Shown here: one piece after another, positions 46,610 through 56,679 of the stretch
Position numbering within the stretch: the stretch's first letter is position 1
How the letters are laid out: every line of letters begins with the position of its first letter
Assembly: GCA_029964075.1 (NCBI GenBank)
Contig: CM057146.1
Coordinates: 13,721,501 to 13,785,500 of the forward strand
Direction: 5' to 3'
Origin: Patiria pectinifera
Taxonomy: Eukaryota > Echinodermata > Asteroidea > Valvatida > Asterinidae
Length of the DNA stretch: 64,000 nucleotides
Made by a program: the position numbers and the translations under genes
Notes under the pieces: model-generated
Told to the model about the DNA's origin: nothing
The model's database searches: none
Seen by the model: only the letters and a program-made list of their open reading frames with translations

Positions 46610-47065
46610 ATAGGAAATTTAAAAAAAAAAACCCTTTCCTCCCCTTATATATATATATTTACCTATTATTTTTATATAATTTTAATTATTTTTTTTTTTT
46701 ATATATATATTATTTCATTTTTTTATTATTATATTTATTTTATATATTTTTATGCAATATTTATATATTTTTTATTTGCAATTTTACTTTTTTATTTTAT
46801 TTATTTATTATTTTTTATTTATTTTATATATATATATTATTTTTTTAATTATTTATTTATATATTTTTTTTTTTTTTTTTATTTATATTATTTTTATTTT
46901 ATTTTTAACAGTTTATTTAATTTTTTATGTAATAATTGCCTAAATTATTTATATATATATAATTTATTTCATAGTTATTATTTTATATATAATTTTAAAA
47001 TACATTATATATAATAATAAATTAATTTTATATAATAATTTTTTTAATAAATTTTAGTACACATG
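46610..47065. repeat. Right AT-only block of the foldback element
   Basis: T-rich TTTATATATATTTT words, inverse in sense to 45520-45905. A 140-codon frame (46426-46848) full of Ile, Tyr and Phe arises from it and is not a gene. Confidence 0.8.
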
Positions 47066-47069
47066 CGGC

Positions 47070-47760
47070 CTCTCGCAGAAATATAATGCAAACTGCCAAA
47101 CGCGCGCAAAAATCTGTAATAATCTGCGATAAATTATATACATATGACATCGCAAAAATCAAATCGATGAAGTGCGCGCGCAAAATAAATCATGGCGCCT
47201 CATAGATGCGCGATAAATTCGCCAATGCGCAAATAAGAAATCTGCGATCTGCGCAATCGATAAAATTAATGCGCAAGAAATCTGCGATTAAAAGAAATGT
47301 GCGATAAAATGCGCAGAAATCTGCGAAAAAATGTGCGAAACTGCATTAAATCAATCTTCGCAGAAAACGATAAAATGTGCGACATCGCAATTCGCAGAAT
47401 CGCAGAATAAAAGAAATGTGCAAAAACATCGCAGAAAATGTGCGAATGAAATGATAAAATAGCGAATTCCGAAATCTGCGCAGAAAACAATGATAATCTG
47501 CAAAATGCGCGATAAAAGCGCAGATGCACAAATGCAAAATGCGACATCGCAGAAAAATCGCAGAAATCTGCGATAAAATGCAGCGCTCGATTCTGAATGC
47601 GCAAAATTTCGCGCGAATGCGACGATGCGCAATCTGCGCAGAAGAAATCGATAAATAATCAGATAAATGTGCGAATCTGCGCAGATCTGCGATAAATCGC
47701 AGATAAATGCGCGAAATGCAGATATTTGCGCAGAAATCGCAGAAATCTGTGTGTCCATCA
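47070..47760. repeat. Degenerate CGCAGAAATCTGCG array
   Basis: Dozens of CGCAGAAATCTGCGATAAAATG-like words in irregular order, several of them short palindromes. The left counterpart at 45393-45475 has only about 85 bases, so the right array has expanded. Minus-strand frames of about 150 codons here (rich in Cys, Phe, Ile, Ala) are artefacts of the repeat. Confidence 0.75.
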
Positions 47761-47984
47761 TCCACCATACTATTGTGTGCGTGTCTCCACAAGGATACGA
47801 ATTTGTGGTCACTTGTGTAAAAAAATGTTTAAAAATTCAAATTTTCTTTTTTTGCCGATATTAGCAGTTTGTATCATGAAGTTTAACATGACGAAGTTAA
47901 AATTGCTGAAATCATCTAAAATAAGCAAATTTTAGTAATGAATTTTCATGAAAATGGTCAATTCTGGTGTTTTTTGTTATCACG

Positions 47985-48185
47985 AAGTGACACTGCACAG
48001 GGTGTCAGTTCGTGGAAACAAAAATTTACGTGTTTTCGGAGAGTGCGCGCATGCAATAGCGTTAGGGAGTGTCAGTTCGTGAAAACGAAAATTGACGTGT
48101 TTTTGGAGAGTGCGCGCACACATGCGCAGTGTGTGCGCTTACTCTCCCAAAACACTTACATTTTCGTTTTCACGAACTGACACCC
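47985..48185. repeat. Repeated GTGTCAGTTCGTG units with CACGAACTGACAC inverse
   Basis: GTGTCAGTTCGTGGAAAC and GTGTCAGTTCGTGAAAAC lie about 65 bases apart, each followed by an ACGTGTTTT, GGAGAGTGCGCGC stretch. The inverse CACTCTCC-like and TTTTCACGAACTGACACCC follow at about 48140-48183. The motif also forms the core of the element's terminal repeats. Confidence 0.7.
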
Positions 48186-48519
48186 GTCTTAATCATTTAA
48201 TTGCTAATTAACTAAGCATATTTCACAATATAACGTTTATAATTGAGTAGTTAAAGCATTTTTACGTTAAGTGATACTAAAACCTCTAAGATAGATGGAT
48301 TATTTTACTGAGTAAATTCGTGTCAAACCTTTAAAAGCGTTTTTCTCCGATTTGTACTTCTGCAACGCTGACCACCGGGTGTCAGTTCGTGGTGTCTGTG
48401 ACGAATTAATCAACCGACATTGAACAAAAAAGTTGTGTATAAAGGTACATTCTGTTTTGTGCGTCTGCATCGGTAAAATACTGCGCAAACTTAATGATAG
48501 GGTATCCCGCACATGACTT

Positions 48520-48928
48520 AGTCTGAGTATCACTCGTTATCCACGGAGCCCAGACTCCTGTCTAACGTCTGATATATCAAAGCATGCAGATTTATGCGAT
48601 CTCGCGCCTCAGCCAATCGGAGTTGACTTTACTAAATCGTGACGTCATTTCATTCCCAAATCAGGACTAAAAGTTTGATTGGTCAATTCGAATGCAGTGT
48701 TTTGTAATGCAACAACAGCCGGCCGCATTATCGCGTAACATGATAACAGAGCGCGTGACGCAGGGCTTTTTAATCCATTGTCTATGACGCGCAACGGGTG
48801 AATGACCGAAGACCCGATATAGAAAGCGCCCGCTGATTGGTCAAAATCTAGGAGGTCAAGAGGCGGGGTCTTGCCTAATAAATCAGCGAATCTGCTTGGC
48901 ATTTGTCATGGGTCTATTACATAGACTA
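48520..48928 (+). mobile_element. AGTCT-ended element, copy 2 of 3
   Basis: It starts TTAGTCTGAGTATCACTCG and ends ATTACATAGACTACAC. It is colinear with 26572-26988 throughout. The minus-strand frame 48645-48902 lies wholly inside the repeat and is related to the frame at 62123-62344 by repeat ancestry. It starts 110 bases after the foldback element's end. Confidence 0.75.
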
Positions 48929-48929
48929 C

Positions 48930-50070
48930 ACATGACACAGACTTGTCCGAAAATTTGGGACTCTCAATACTCTCTGTGTATCTGCTTGGCAAGTGTCCCA
49001 AAACTGAAGGTATTGAAAACATGCAATACAAGAAAATAGATTGGCACCTGAAACAACCTTTCCAACACCGCCGACAGTACTGCATCGATCAACTGTGCCA
49101 AAAGAAACATTTGGCAAGTTGGGAACTAGTCTCTGTTTACGTTTATTGCAAATTTCTCCGTAGTCAGTCACCAGACTAATGACAGTCTTTTCAAACAGTT
49201 GGACCATATGTTGGATATTTGCCAGTCTAGTCTTTAGCCTCATTTTCCCTCTCATGTGCACAATACTGAAGAAATGTCTCCCTTAAAAATGATTTGAGTC
49301 TTCAAACTTTGTTGGTGAAATACTGAGGACCTTTTCTTTGCCCAATGGACAAAAGAGTGAGTAAAGTTGGTCTGATTTAGTTCTGCACGTTTCAGAACAC
49401 TCCAAGTCCCAGTCTGGGCACAGACGTGCAGTACTAGCAGCATATTCATTAAGATCCCCCTGTGTGAGCGTGAGGGGATTTCTGTCTTTGATCTCTGATT
49501 TGAAGATAGTTGGTGAGTCGCAATACAGTTCTTGGCAAGAAAGAACATTTGTAGCAAAAAAAACTAACAATCCTTATGTGTTGGTCAGTCATACATGACT
49601 GCAGTGTTTCAAACTAAGGTATCAATGGGGTATCATCAATGTGAAACTGATAAACCACTCTTTCAGATGCAACCAACCACCTTGACACTGCTTTACATAC
49701 TGATCTGATATTTCTGATTGCATGTTTTGATACATCCCTAGCCTCCCCGTAAAGACGCTTTTGTTCAATGGCGTCGGGAATCTCTAAAAGAATGAAAGAT
49801 CCAGCGAAGGCTCAAAAGTGTTGGCAACAATCTGTGCATGTATCCGACAAGGTCGGGAGAATAAGTGCATACATTCAAGCGTAATTTGCAGGAGGTTCAT
49901 GTGATCATAATGTCGTTACATCACGTCATGTGCTTGGTTAATGATTGGATTGGCAAGCAAGATAGATACATTCACCCGACTCGTCTGAAATAACCTTCCA
50001 GTCGAGGGGAATCGAAGTATCAAGGGAACTGTTGTTTCGTTTTAATGCTTAAACGAAGACGTGATGTAGG
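48930..50070. other. Intergenic DNA, no gene seen
   Basis: Overlapping frames of 78-111 codons on both strands (48926-49261, 49252-49570) have no domain character, splice signals or repeat matches that I could recognise. Ordinary composition. Confidence 0.4.
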
Positions 50071-50087
50071 CCTAGTCAGTTCCAGGG

Positions 50088-50290
50088 AAGGATGGGGGGG
50101 GGGGGGGAAACGGGGCCATGCCCCCCCCCCCCCCTCAATAAAAAATAACCTTTTTTTTGAAGTCGCAATAAATACAAGCATTGCGCACACCACCATCTTT
50201 TCTTCAAAAAAAAATGCTTAATGTTGTCAGAAATTGCCTCAGATTGCGTCACGGAGCATCTAGAATCGAACAATTTTTCGGGGCCTTTTT
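50088..50290. repeat. Dispersed repeat with GCCTCAGAT block, copy 1
   Basis: G-run, ACGGGGCCATGCC, C-run, CGCACACCACCATCTTTTCTTC, AGAAATTGCCTCAGATTGCG, ATCTAGAATCGAACAATTTTTCGGGGCC. The same order occurs at 59570-59760, with a shorter piece at 51085-51180. Blocks of this type are common dispersed repeats in marine invertebrates, from memory. Non-coding. Confidence 0.55.
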
Positions 50291-50459
50291 GGGACCTACT
50301 TTTTGAAGGACCATTTTTTTGCCCGCTCCTCTGAATTGAATACCAAGATAAACGTCCAACATGAATGTTTCTATGGGTAATTACGGTTAGAAATCATTCT
50401 GTCAACAATTATAGCAAGACAAAGGGCCACCTAGTGTATAATGCCCATAGGCGGGCCGC

Positions 50460-50600
50460 GAGTGCAGGCCCGGATTACCCATTTGGCACAGTAGACACTG
50501 TGCCTAGGGCCTACGAAAAATTTGGGGGTCTACGAAAACTTGGGGGAGGGCCTACGAAAATACCGCAGTGTGCCATAAAACACATAGGCCTACCCACACA
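50460..50600. repeat. GGCCCGGATTACCC / CTAGGGCCTACGAAA repeat piece
   Basis: GCAGGCCCGGATTACCCATTT then CACTGTGCCTAGGGCCTACG, followed by repeats of GGGCCTACGAAAA. A related inverted-order fragment at 52975-53025 reads TGGTGCCTAGGGCCTACG then TTAATCCGGGCCTGCG. A dispersed repeat, non-coding. Confidence 0.45.
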
Positions 50601-51059
50601 CACCCACACGCGCAGAGAAAAGTTTTTAAAAACGTTTTAGGGTCTCTCCCAGAATTTTCGATTTCACCAACTGACGCTAGCAAACAAATGTACGTGTAAA
50701 GCATGGGCGTCGCCAGGATTTTTTTCTAGAGGGGGGCAAAAAAAAAATTTGCCAAAAAATGCCTGTATTTCTCAACACATTCTCGATTTATCAGTTTAGA
50801 GGGGGCAGGGACATTTTGCCCCCCCCCCCACCCCATCAAATTTACACCACTTTGTATTCGCGCCTCTTTTTCTTTTCTTTATTCGTAAAATCTGTCGTTC
50901 TGAAGCACGGTGCCAACCATGGGCGTCGATCGGTGGGGAACGGGGGGACTGATGTCGTTCCCCAACGATTTTCGTCCCTGAATAAAAAATAATGTAGCCT
51001 ACATTTGATTCCATAACTCAGAACAGCTGATTCAATGACTCCAAATTCGAAAAAGATGT

Positions 51060-51190
51060 TCAAATGATGATCTTGTGCTAAAACTTTGGCAGTCGTCAGA
51101 AATTGCCTCAGATCGCACCACAGGGCGCCTAGAATCCAGGGGAATCCAGAGAATTTCAGGGGCCCTTAAGCGGGCCCCGAACCCCGTGCC
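51060..51190. repeat. Dispersed repeat with GCCTCAGAT block, copy 2 (short)
   Basis: CAGTCGTCAGAAATTGCCTC, AGATCGCACCACAGGGCGCC and TAGAATCCAGGGGAATCC match the 3' parts of 50088-50290 and 59570-59760. It is followed by GGGGCCCTTAAGCGGGCCCC, an inverted pair. Confidence 0.5.
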
Positions 51191-52059
51191 GTTTAGGCTT
51201 CGCACTCGCACAATTAGTACTGATCAAGATACACATATAATTATGTACCACCCCCACTTTGAGAAGCAAATGACGCCCTCGAGAATCGGTGCCAACAGGC
51301 TGTTAGAGCTAGGACGTAATTTAATATAGCTCTATGGCTAGGACCTATACCAGTTTGGCCTGGCTTAATTTGTACAGCCCCCCCCCCCCCAAAAAAAAAA
51401 ACACGAAAAAAAGACCATGCGAGTGGCAGGCTCGTTGGCTCCTTGCGCCGTCATCAGGGGCGTAATTTCGGCGTAATTCCCACCCATACACACACACACA
51501 CATTTTTTGACCGGGGATGGGCTATTGAATCATCCCCCACTTTTTTGTGATGAGAAAAAAAATGAGGATTTTGAGGTATTTTCCGAACGTCCCAGCAACT
51601 AAAATGTATTCAGTAGCACTGGAAAGTGGAGAAACAAAGTACAAAAGCTTTTTAAAATGTAAGCGCGAGTATACATAATTGATAAAGAGCGTCCCAGTAT
51701 AATGTGGAGTCCCCCCCCCCCCACATATTGATATAAATATAATGAGGTAGGGGAAACTTGCTAGAATTTTTCTCAATCATAGCGATACGTCAGTGCTGGC
51801 CGAAAGACGCGCGACGCGAAACAATAATTGATGAGACAGAATAAGGACGAGCTTGGTAAGGTTAATTGCTCCTAGTGACTCTGAATAGTCAACTGCTGGG
51901 TACATAAGAATGATTGTAGAAAAGAGTTACGTAACAGCATTCATGTGTATAGCACGATGCTGATGCATCTTTCGTGCAGCTATGAAACACAAAGTAACTC
52001 TCCAACTACGGCAATAAGGATTATGTTTTAAACGCAAAGAGAAAAGCACCTACTGAAAC

Positions 52060-52490
52060 AGCCTAGTTGTTAAGCTGTCTGACAGCAGACCCAGGGTTAG
52101 GGGTTCGAACCCGCTGGGTGTCATTCTTTTGGTTTCGATGCCCGCGGTTCTGTCATTTAAGAGTATTAATTTCCCGTCGTCATTTACCAACAGCAGTTAG
52201 CTCGGTCGGTCGGTAAGCTGACTCACAAGTTGGGACTGTCTGCGAAGTCCAGGTTGGCATCTGCGTACAGGTACGGGGTTCTTTTGCTGGCTCGGCAGCA
52301 AGGCTTAGGGTGCCACCTCGTTTCCTCCCTTTATGGTGCCTGACTTTCGAGTTACATGGATGGACAGGGAAGGAGGTGTGGTGGGCCGGGTACCGAGTCC
52401 CAGAAGAGTTCTATATTGGAAGTCGGTAAGGGGCTCATTGAGTTAGGGTCATAAGTCCGACTCCTGAAGACTTGGCCATCGCCACATAAC
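52060..52490 (+). repeat. Two tRNA-like SINE heads in a GC-rich block
   Basis: GCCTAGTTGTTAAGCTGTC and GGGGTTCGAACCC (52100-52112) give A-box-like and strong B-box sequences. About 90 bases on, GTTAGCTCGGTCGGTCGG offers a second A box without a clean B box. Moderately GC-rich sequence continues to 52490. No tRNA gene folds completely. Confidence 0.45.
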
Positions 52491-53489
52491 TTTTTGTTTT
52501 ATTTTCTTTCTTTTCTATGGGAGGACAATTGCAAGAATGATTAATGTGTTATATTGAGAGCTTGTACTGTAATCGTTCGAAATTATTTTTTAAAATTGCT
52601 CGAAAATACAAAATTCAATCCAGCTATAATGTTTTCATTTCATTGTCGCAAAACTGCATGTACATGCTCAGTACCTTTGCGCATACCTTGTTCAAGCCTG
52701 TTCCCTGATCCAAGACTGCAGGGGGGTCTTTAAATCCTATAGTGGATTTTTTTATATTTTTATATTTTTTATATGCACAGCTGTAGATGTCAACCCCCAT
52801 ATATGAAGCGACTTCGCGCGGCAACTTGTGCCGACATGACAGAATGTACAATCTTTTGACATGGGTTTCAGAACCGGATTTTAGCTTCGCGGAGTTTTGA
52901 GCAGCGGTGTTTATTATTTACATTCTCCACTTTGTTCTTATTCCCTCTTCCTTTCTCCTTCCTTCTCCATTCTTCGGAGCACTGGTGCCTAGGGCCTACG
53001 AAACACTTAATCCGGGCCTGCGCGAGAGGGGGCTCAGCTCGCCGCGTGACCTTTTATTTTGACGCTCTATTACACACGGCCATCACAATCAACACAATCA
53101 TAAGACATACCTTTTACAGTCAAACATATATCTCAATCCTTTAATTTCACTGGAAATTTGGTCTTCAAAAATCATTCCCCAACCCCCTAAAACGTTAGTA
53201 CCATCATCAAGCGAAAGTTGCCTCGGAACCAAAAAGAAGAGCTTTGTGATTGTTGGTTTTTTTCCGGTCATTAGGATAAATAACTGAATTAAGATCAAAT
53301 GGCAAATAATGTGTACTCGAAAAAAAAACATTCAGAGCGATCAATGTGGAACGGTGCGTTCGGTTGCATGTTGCCTAGTCCGCGCTAAGTCTTATTTCTG
53401 CATGCTTGCAAAACACTGATAATAAGTGCCTTTTAAAATCCTGCAAATTATTTTCAATTCATTAAAGACACGACCAGCGGCGGCGGAAC

Positions 53490-54030
53490 GGGTTTGAAAC
53501 TGGGGGAGGGGGGGGGGGGCATCACCAAAAAGGGGCACTTGCAAACCCGTGCTGAAATGTCGATTTTTTTTTCACCGACACACTGGCCTGTAAAAAAAAT
53601 GAATATATATATGCTATGCATTATGTATGTGCCCATTATCAGCGTAGGGTTTGGGTTTTTTTTTTCATATTCATATTTTTATATCAAAAAAAAAATATAA
53701 ATAATGATAATAATGGTGGTTAATAGTAAGATAAGAGATACTTTAAGGGCATTTTTGTTTTTTTTTTTTATTATCTCGGGGGGCTTTAGGCACATTTATG
53801 GGGGGGGCAAAATGGGCACAAAAAAAAACCACCCAAAAAACGGGCCCGCCCCGGCCCTGGACCCAACTTACCTTTTAACAGGTACTTAGGGCTATAATTC
53901 TAATGAAAATTTCCACTTGAAAGTGCTGTAAATGTGACGCATGTTACTGGGATGCAATTTGCAGGGGCACTTGGAGAATTCTCTTTTTACCTGGAGGGGG
54001 CACTCAGTACATTTTTAACAATAAAGAGCT
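53490..54030. repeat. Homopolymer-rich repeat debris
   Basis: G-runs at 53503-53518 and 53800-53808 and A/T runs alternate with GGGGCACTTGCAAACCCG-type text, a composition shared with 50080-51180 and 59570-59830. No gene; the frames here are glycine or lysine runs. Confidence 0.4.
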
Positions 54031-55448
54031 CATTTTGCCCCTTCCAAACTATGATTATGGGGAGGGAGAGCAAAGTTCCCGAGCAGGATGGGGACCTTTA
54101 GTTATAATGATGCTATTCCTTGAGCAATACATGAACAAGTTGTCATCTATATGTGATCTTCGGTGACACATCAGTTTGAGAAAAACAATCTGAGGTCGGT
54201 TTACTATGCTTTTATGATTCTTTGAAGTAAAAAGGTTGGATAAAACACTGTTGCGCATTGTAATTTACCCAGTATTGGTATGAAAGTACCTCATATTGGG
54301 TTGCATAGGGTAAAAATTGTCAAACTATTAGGAAGAATTCGCAGTTGTAGGCAGTTGATAATTCGACCAGCTTTGGTCGAATTATCAACCAATTTTGCCT
54401 AACTTTTTTTACAGTGTAATTTTTATAGCAAGTACTTAGTTAATAACCAAAGTTGCGTCTGTGTTTGGAAATAGTATGGGCGTTGTGAAAAAAAAATTAC
54501 TCGTGAAAAAAATTGAATTAAAAAGAGTGTCGCATTTTTTCTTCAAACAATTAAGCAGCAAAGACATTTCAAGACAATAATATGCAATAGTGTAGAATTC
54601 ATTTTGTGCATCGAGATTGGAATCTTTGGTTTTCGAAGTTATAAAAGCTTACTATGGTAAGTGTCACATAATTCACAAATGATATCCAAATACATGAATT
54701 TTCCATAAAGTTCACGCCCGAGTTATTATGTTTACAATTGTGTCCTAATAAACAAACAAACATACCAAATATATGGGAGTTTGGGAGCTTACTTAAAACT
54801 AAATGGATAGTGCGACATTGGTTCGGATATTACGTCCTCCAGTTGTAACAGAATGATGACATAAACACTTTGCGACATTAGATTGTTATTAAAACTCGCT
54901 CAACCGGTGCGCAGACACATGGCACAAAACTGTGAATATTGATACGTGCACCACGCCATGAGGCCAACAGATCAGACACAGCGTATAGAAGAATAGGAGG
55001 ACCGTTTTCAACAAAAGCCTGTACAAAGCTCGAGGATCGAAGGGATCTTTTGTTCAGTCTCCCTTTGTGTGTCTGTCCTCTATTGTAAAGCCATACATGC
55101 ACGTTCACGATAACTAAATCACCAAATTACCAACGCATTGTTTTGAAAATTGATCGGCAGAAACACCTTTCAAAAAAGGCAATTGGTACATTGTGACGTT
55201 TCTTCTAACAGTTAGCTGTACATTGAGTCAAACAAAGAAGGAAAACAACAAAAGGTATTACGGTTACGCGAACATTGAGAACTATTGTTCTTGTCAGTGC
55301 ATGATGTAGCATCAAAGTGATCTGTCTATAGTAGAACGTAGGCTTGTTTTTATATATATTTTTGGTGTGGCCAAATCCCATCCAGTATAATCGTCAGTGG
55401 TAGATAAAATGTGCACCATCTTGCTTGCATGCATGGTGTAAGAAGGTG
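54031..55448. other. Intergenic DNA downstream of the GPCR, one hairpin
   Basis: A 15-bp perfect hairpin with a GCTT loop lies at 54355-54388 (TTGATAATTCGACCA stem). The minus-strand 3' UTR of the receptor must begin below 55449, but no AATAAA on that strand was seen nearby. No other gene. Confidence 0.45.
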
Positions 55449-56579
55449 CTATGACTGAAATTCAATTCGCTCTGTAAGTTGTGTCACCGTGTTGGTATCG
55501 TTGTTTTGGACCTGTGTTCGCCTTCTGTGCTCCGTGTTGCTCATGCGGTTGGGAGCGTCTTGGGATGACGTGGCAAACCCTGGGAATATCCGACCCCGGC
55601 AGAAGAGATTGGCAAACGCCCGGCGAAAGTCCCGCCGAAATATGGCGTAGACGAAGGGGTTAGTGGCGCTGGCGAGATAGCCGAACCAGGAGGACACCAG
55701 ATAGAGATAGGGCGGCAAGGCACTGGTGCTGGTGAAGATCTTGATGAGTTTGGTGACACAGAAAGGCGTCATGCAGAGGAAGAAGATAGCCACGATCAGG
55801 GCCAAGCTCTGAATTACCCGCTTGTCGTTGATGAGTTTACGGGCGTTTTTCCCGCCGCGCTCCGCCGGTGCCGCCGCTGCCTTCTGCCTCGCAACACGGC
55901 AAATCCTCGTGTAGCAATAGGTCATCACAATGCCAGGAATCAGAAAGCATACAACAAATGCCACGATGACGTACGTCAGCGCCCCGTCCTGACTGTAGCT
56001 GTCCCAATCGATGGCGCACACCACCTCCCAGTAATCGTAGACGACCCAGCGGTAGATGCCTGGAATCAGCGCAAACACACACCCCTGGAACCACGCGTAG
56101 CAGATGCCGATTTTGGTCACTTTTGGCGTGATTATGTTCATGTAATGCAGCGGGTGAATGACAGCGTAAAACCCGTCAATGCTGATCATGGCAAGAGTCA
56201 ACATGGATACGATGATAAACCAGTAGTTGAAGGCACATTGGGCGTAGCACCAAAACATCCCAAATGGCCACCGGCCTGCAATGAGTGACACCAGAGTGCT
56301 AGGCATGACCAAAGTTGCATTGGACAGATCCGTCATGCTTAAGTTAATCAGAAATATACTGGATGTTTTCTCTCGCAATCGAGGGGTCTTCAGCACGGCC
56401 ATGATCACAGCTACGTTCCCAAGAATGGACAGGACAATTATGATCAACAAAAAGACGGCAGATAGGACTGTCCCGAAGACTTGGCGCCTTTCAACGTCGT
56501 CAGCGAATTCACCTCCCGTCAACGCTACATCTGTGGTGTTTTGTCCCGTACCAATCGTGGTGATCTGTAGACGCTCCAT
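55449..56579 (-). CDS. Intronless class A (rhodopsin-like) GPCR, orphan, 376 aa
   Basis: A seven-transmembrane receptor of the plasma membrane. TM1 has GN at Asn55. TM2 has LSMTDLSNA with the sodium-site Asp84. Cys111 at the top of TM3 pairs with Cys188 in the second extracellular loop. TM7 has NPFVY at 307-311, followed by the amphipathic FRRDFRRAF helix and Cys327, a possible palmitoylation site. There is one N-glycosylation sequon (Asn14) and no signal peptide. Two switch motifs are altered: the DRY motif reads Asp135-Gly-Phe, losing the conserved arginine, and CWxP reads Cys269-Met-Thr-Pro, losing the tryptophan. The layout recalls amine-type and GPR161-like receptors, but the ligand cannot be named. 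The start ATG opens the long frame directly. Single-exon receptors are typical of expanded invertebrate families. Antisense and alternative frames here are shadows. Confidence 0.93.
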   Translation of the reverse strand: MERLQITTIGTGQNTTDVALTGGEFADDVERRQVFGTVLSAVFLLIIIVLSILGNVAVIMAVLKTPRLREKTSSIFLINLSMTDLSNATLVMPSTLVSLIAGRWPFGMFWCYAQCAFNYWFIIVSMLTLAMISIDGFYAVIHPLHYMNIITPKVTKIGICYAWFQGCVFALIPGIYRWVVYDYWEVVCAIDWDSYSQDGALTYVIVAFVVCFLIPGIVMTYCYTRICRVARQKAAAAPAERGGKNARKLINDKRVIQSLALIVAIFFLCMTPFCVTKLIKIFTSTSALPPYLYLVSSWFGYLASATNPFVYAIFRRDFRRAFANLFCRGRIFPGFATSSQDAPNRMSNTEHRRRTQVQNNDTNTVTQLTERIEFQS

Positions 56580-56615
56580 TGCTAACTGACAAGTAACTCA
56601 CGCAGATGCTTGGTG

Positions 56616-56647
56616 CTTATACGCGGCCGTCTGCATTCTTAGCCAAT
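56616..56647 (-). promoter_or_regulatory. Possible TATA and CCAAT boxes of the GPCR
   Basis: Reading the minus strand, GTATAAG (56616-56622) lies 37 bases before the receptor's ATG, and a CCAAT pentamer on the opposite strand (56643-56647) lies about 25 bases further up. This would give a very short 5' UTR of roughly 10 bases, so a spliced leader exon farther upstream is an alternative. Confidence 0.3.
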
Positions 56648-56679
56648 CAGCTCATTTCGTCATCATCACATGATAAGCA

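Larger units (their letters stand above)
45177..48407. mobile_element. 3.2-kb concentric foldback element made of low-complexity arrays
   Basis: Thirty-one-base terminal inverted repeats, 45177-45207 and 48377-48407, match at 29 positions (AATTCGTCAC..ACAAACTGACACCC type). Inside are matching layers: TTGTATCCTTGTGGAGACAT (45231-45250) against its inverse (47782-47801); TCTGCGCAGATTT words (45393-45475) against CGCAGAAATCTGCG arrays (47070-47760); AT-rich blocks on both sides; GGAAAGGGTGGA (45918) against TCCACCCTTCC (46485); and a central ATTCG/CGAAT array that reverses sense midway. There is no transposase frame. TU-type foldback transposons known from sea urchins offer a structural parallel only. 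Confidence 0.8.

Noticed and set aside
45909..46848. Overlapping frames of 72-140 codons on both strands
   Set aside because: They arise from the ATTCG array and AT-only DNA; the residue make-up is Phe/Ile/Arg/Ser or Ile/Tyr/Phe runs with no domain.
47266..47812. Three minus-strand frames of 112-153 codons, rich in Cys, Phe and Ala
   Set aside because: Products of the degenerate CGCAGAAATCTGCG array; mutually overlapping in different frames.
48645..48902. 85-codon minus-strand frame similar to the plus-strand frame at 62123-62344
   Set aside because: Both lie wholly inside copies of the AGTCT-ended repeat; similarity is due to repeat ancestry.
55541..56094. Additional minus-strand frames and the plus-strand frame 56281-56589 over the GPCR
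   Set aside because: Out-of-frame or antisense shadows of the receptor coding sequence.
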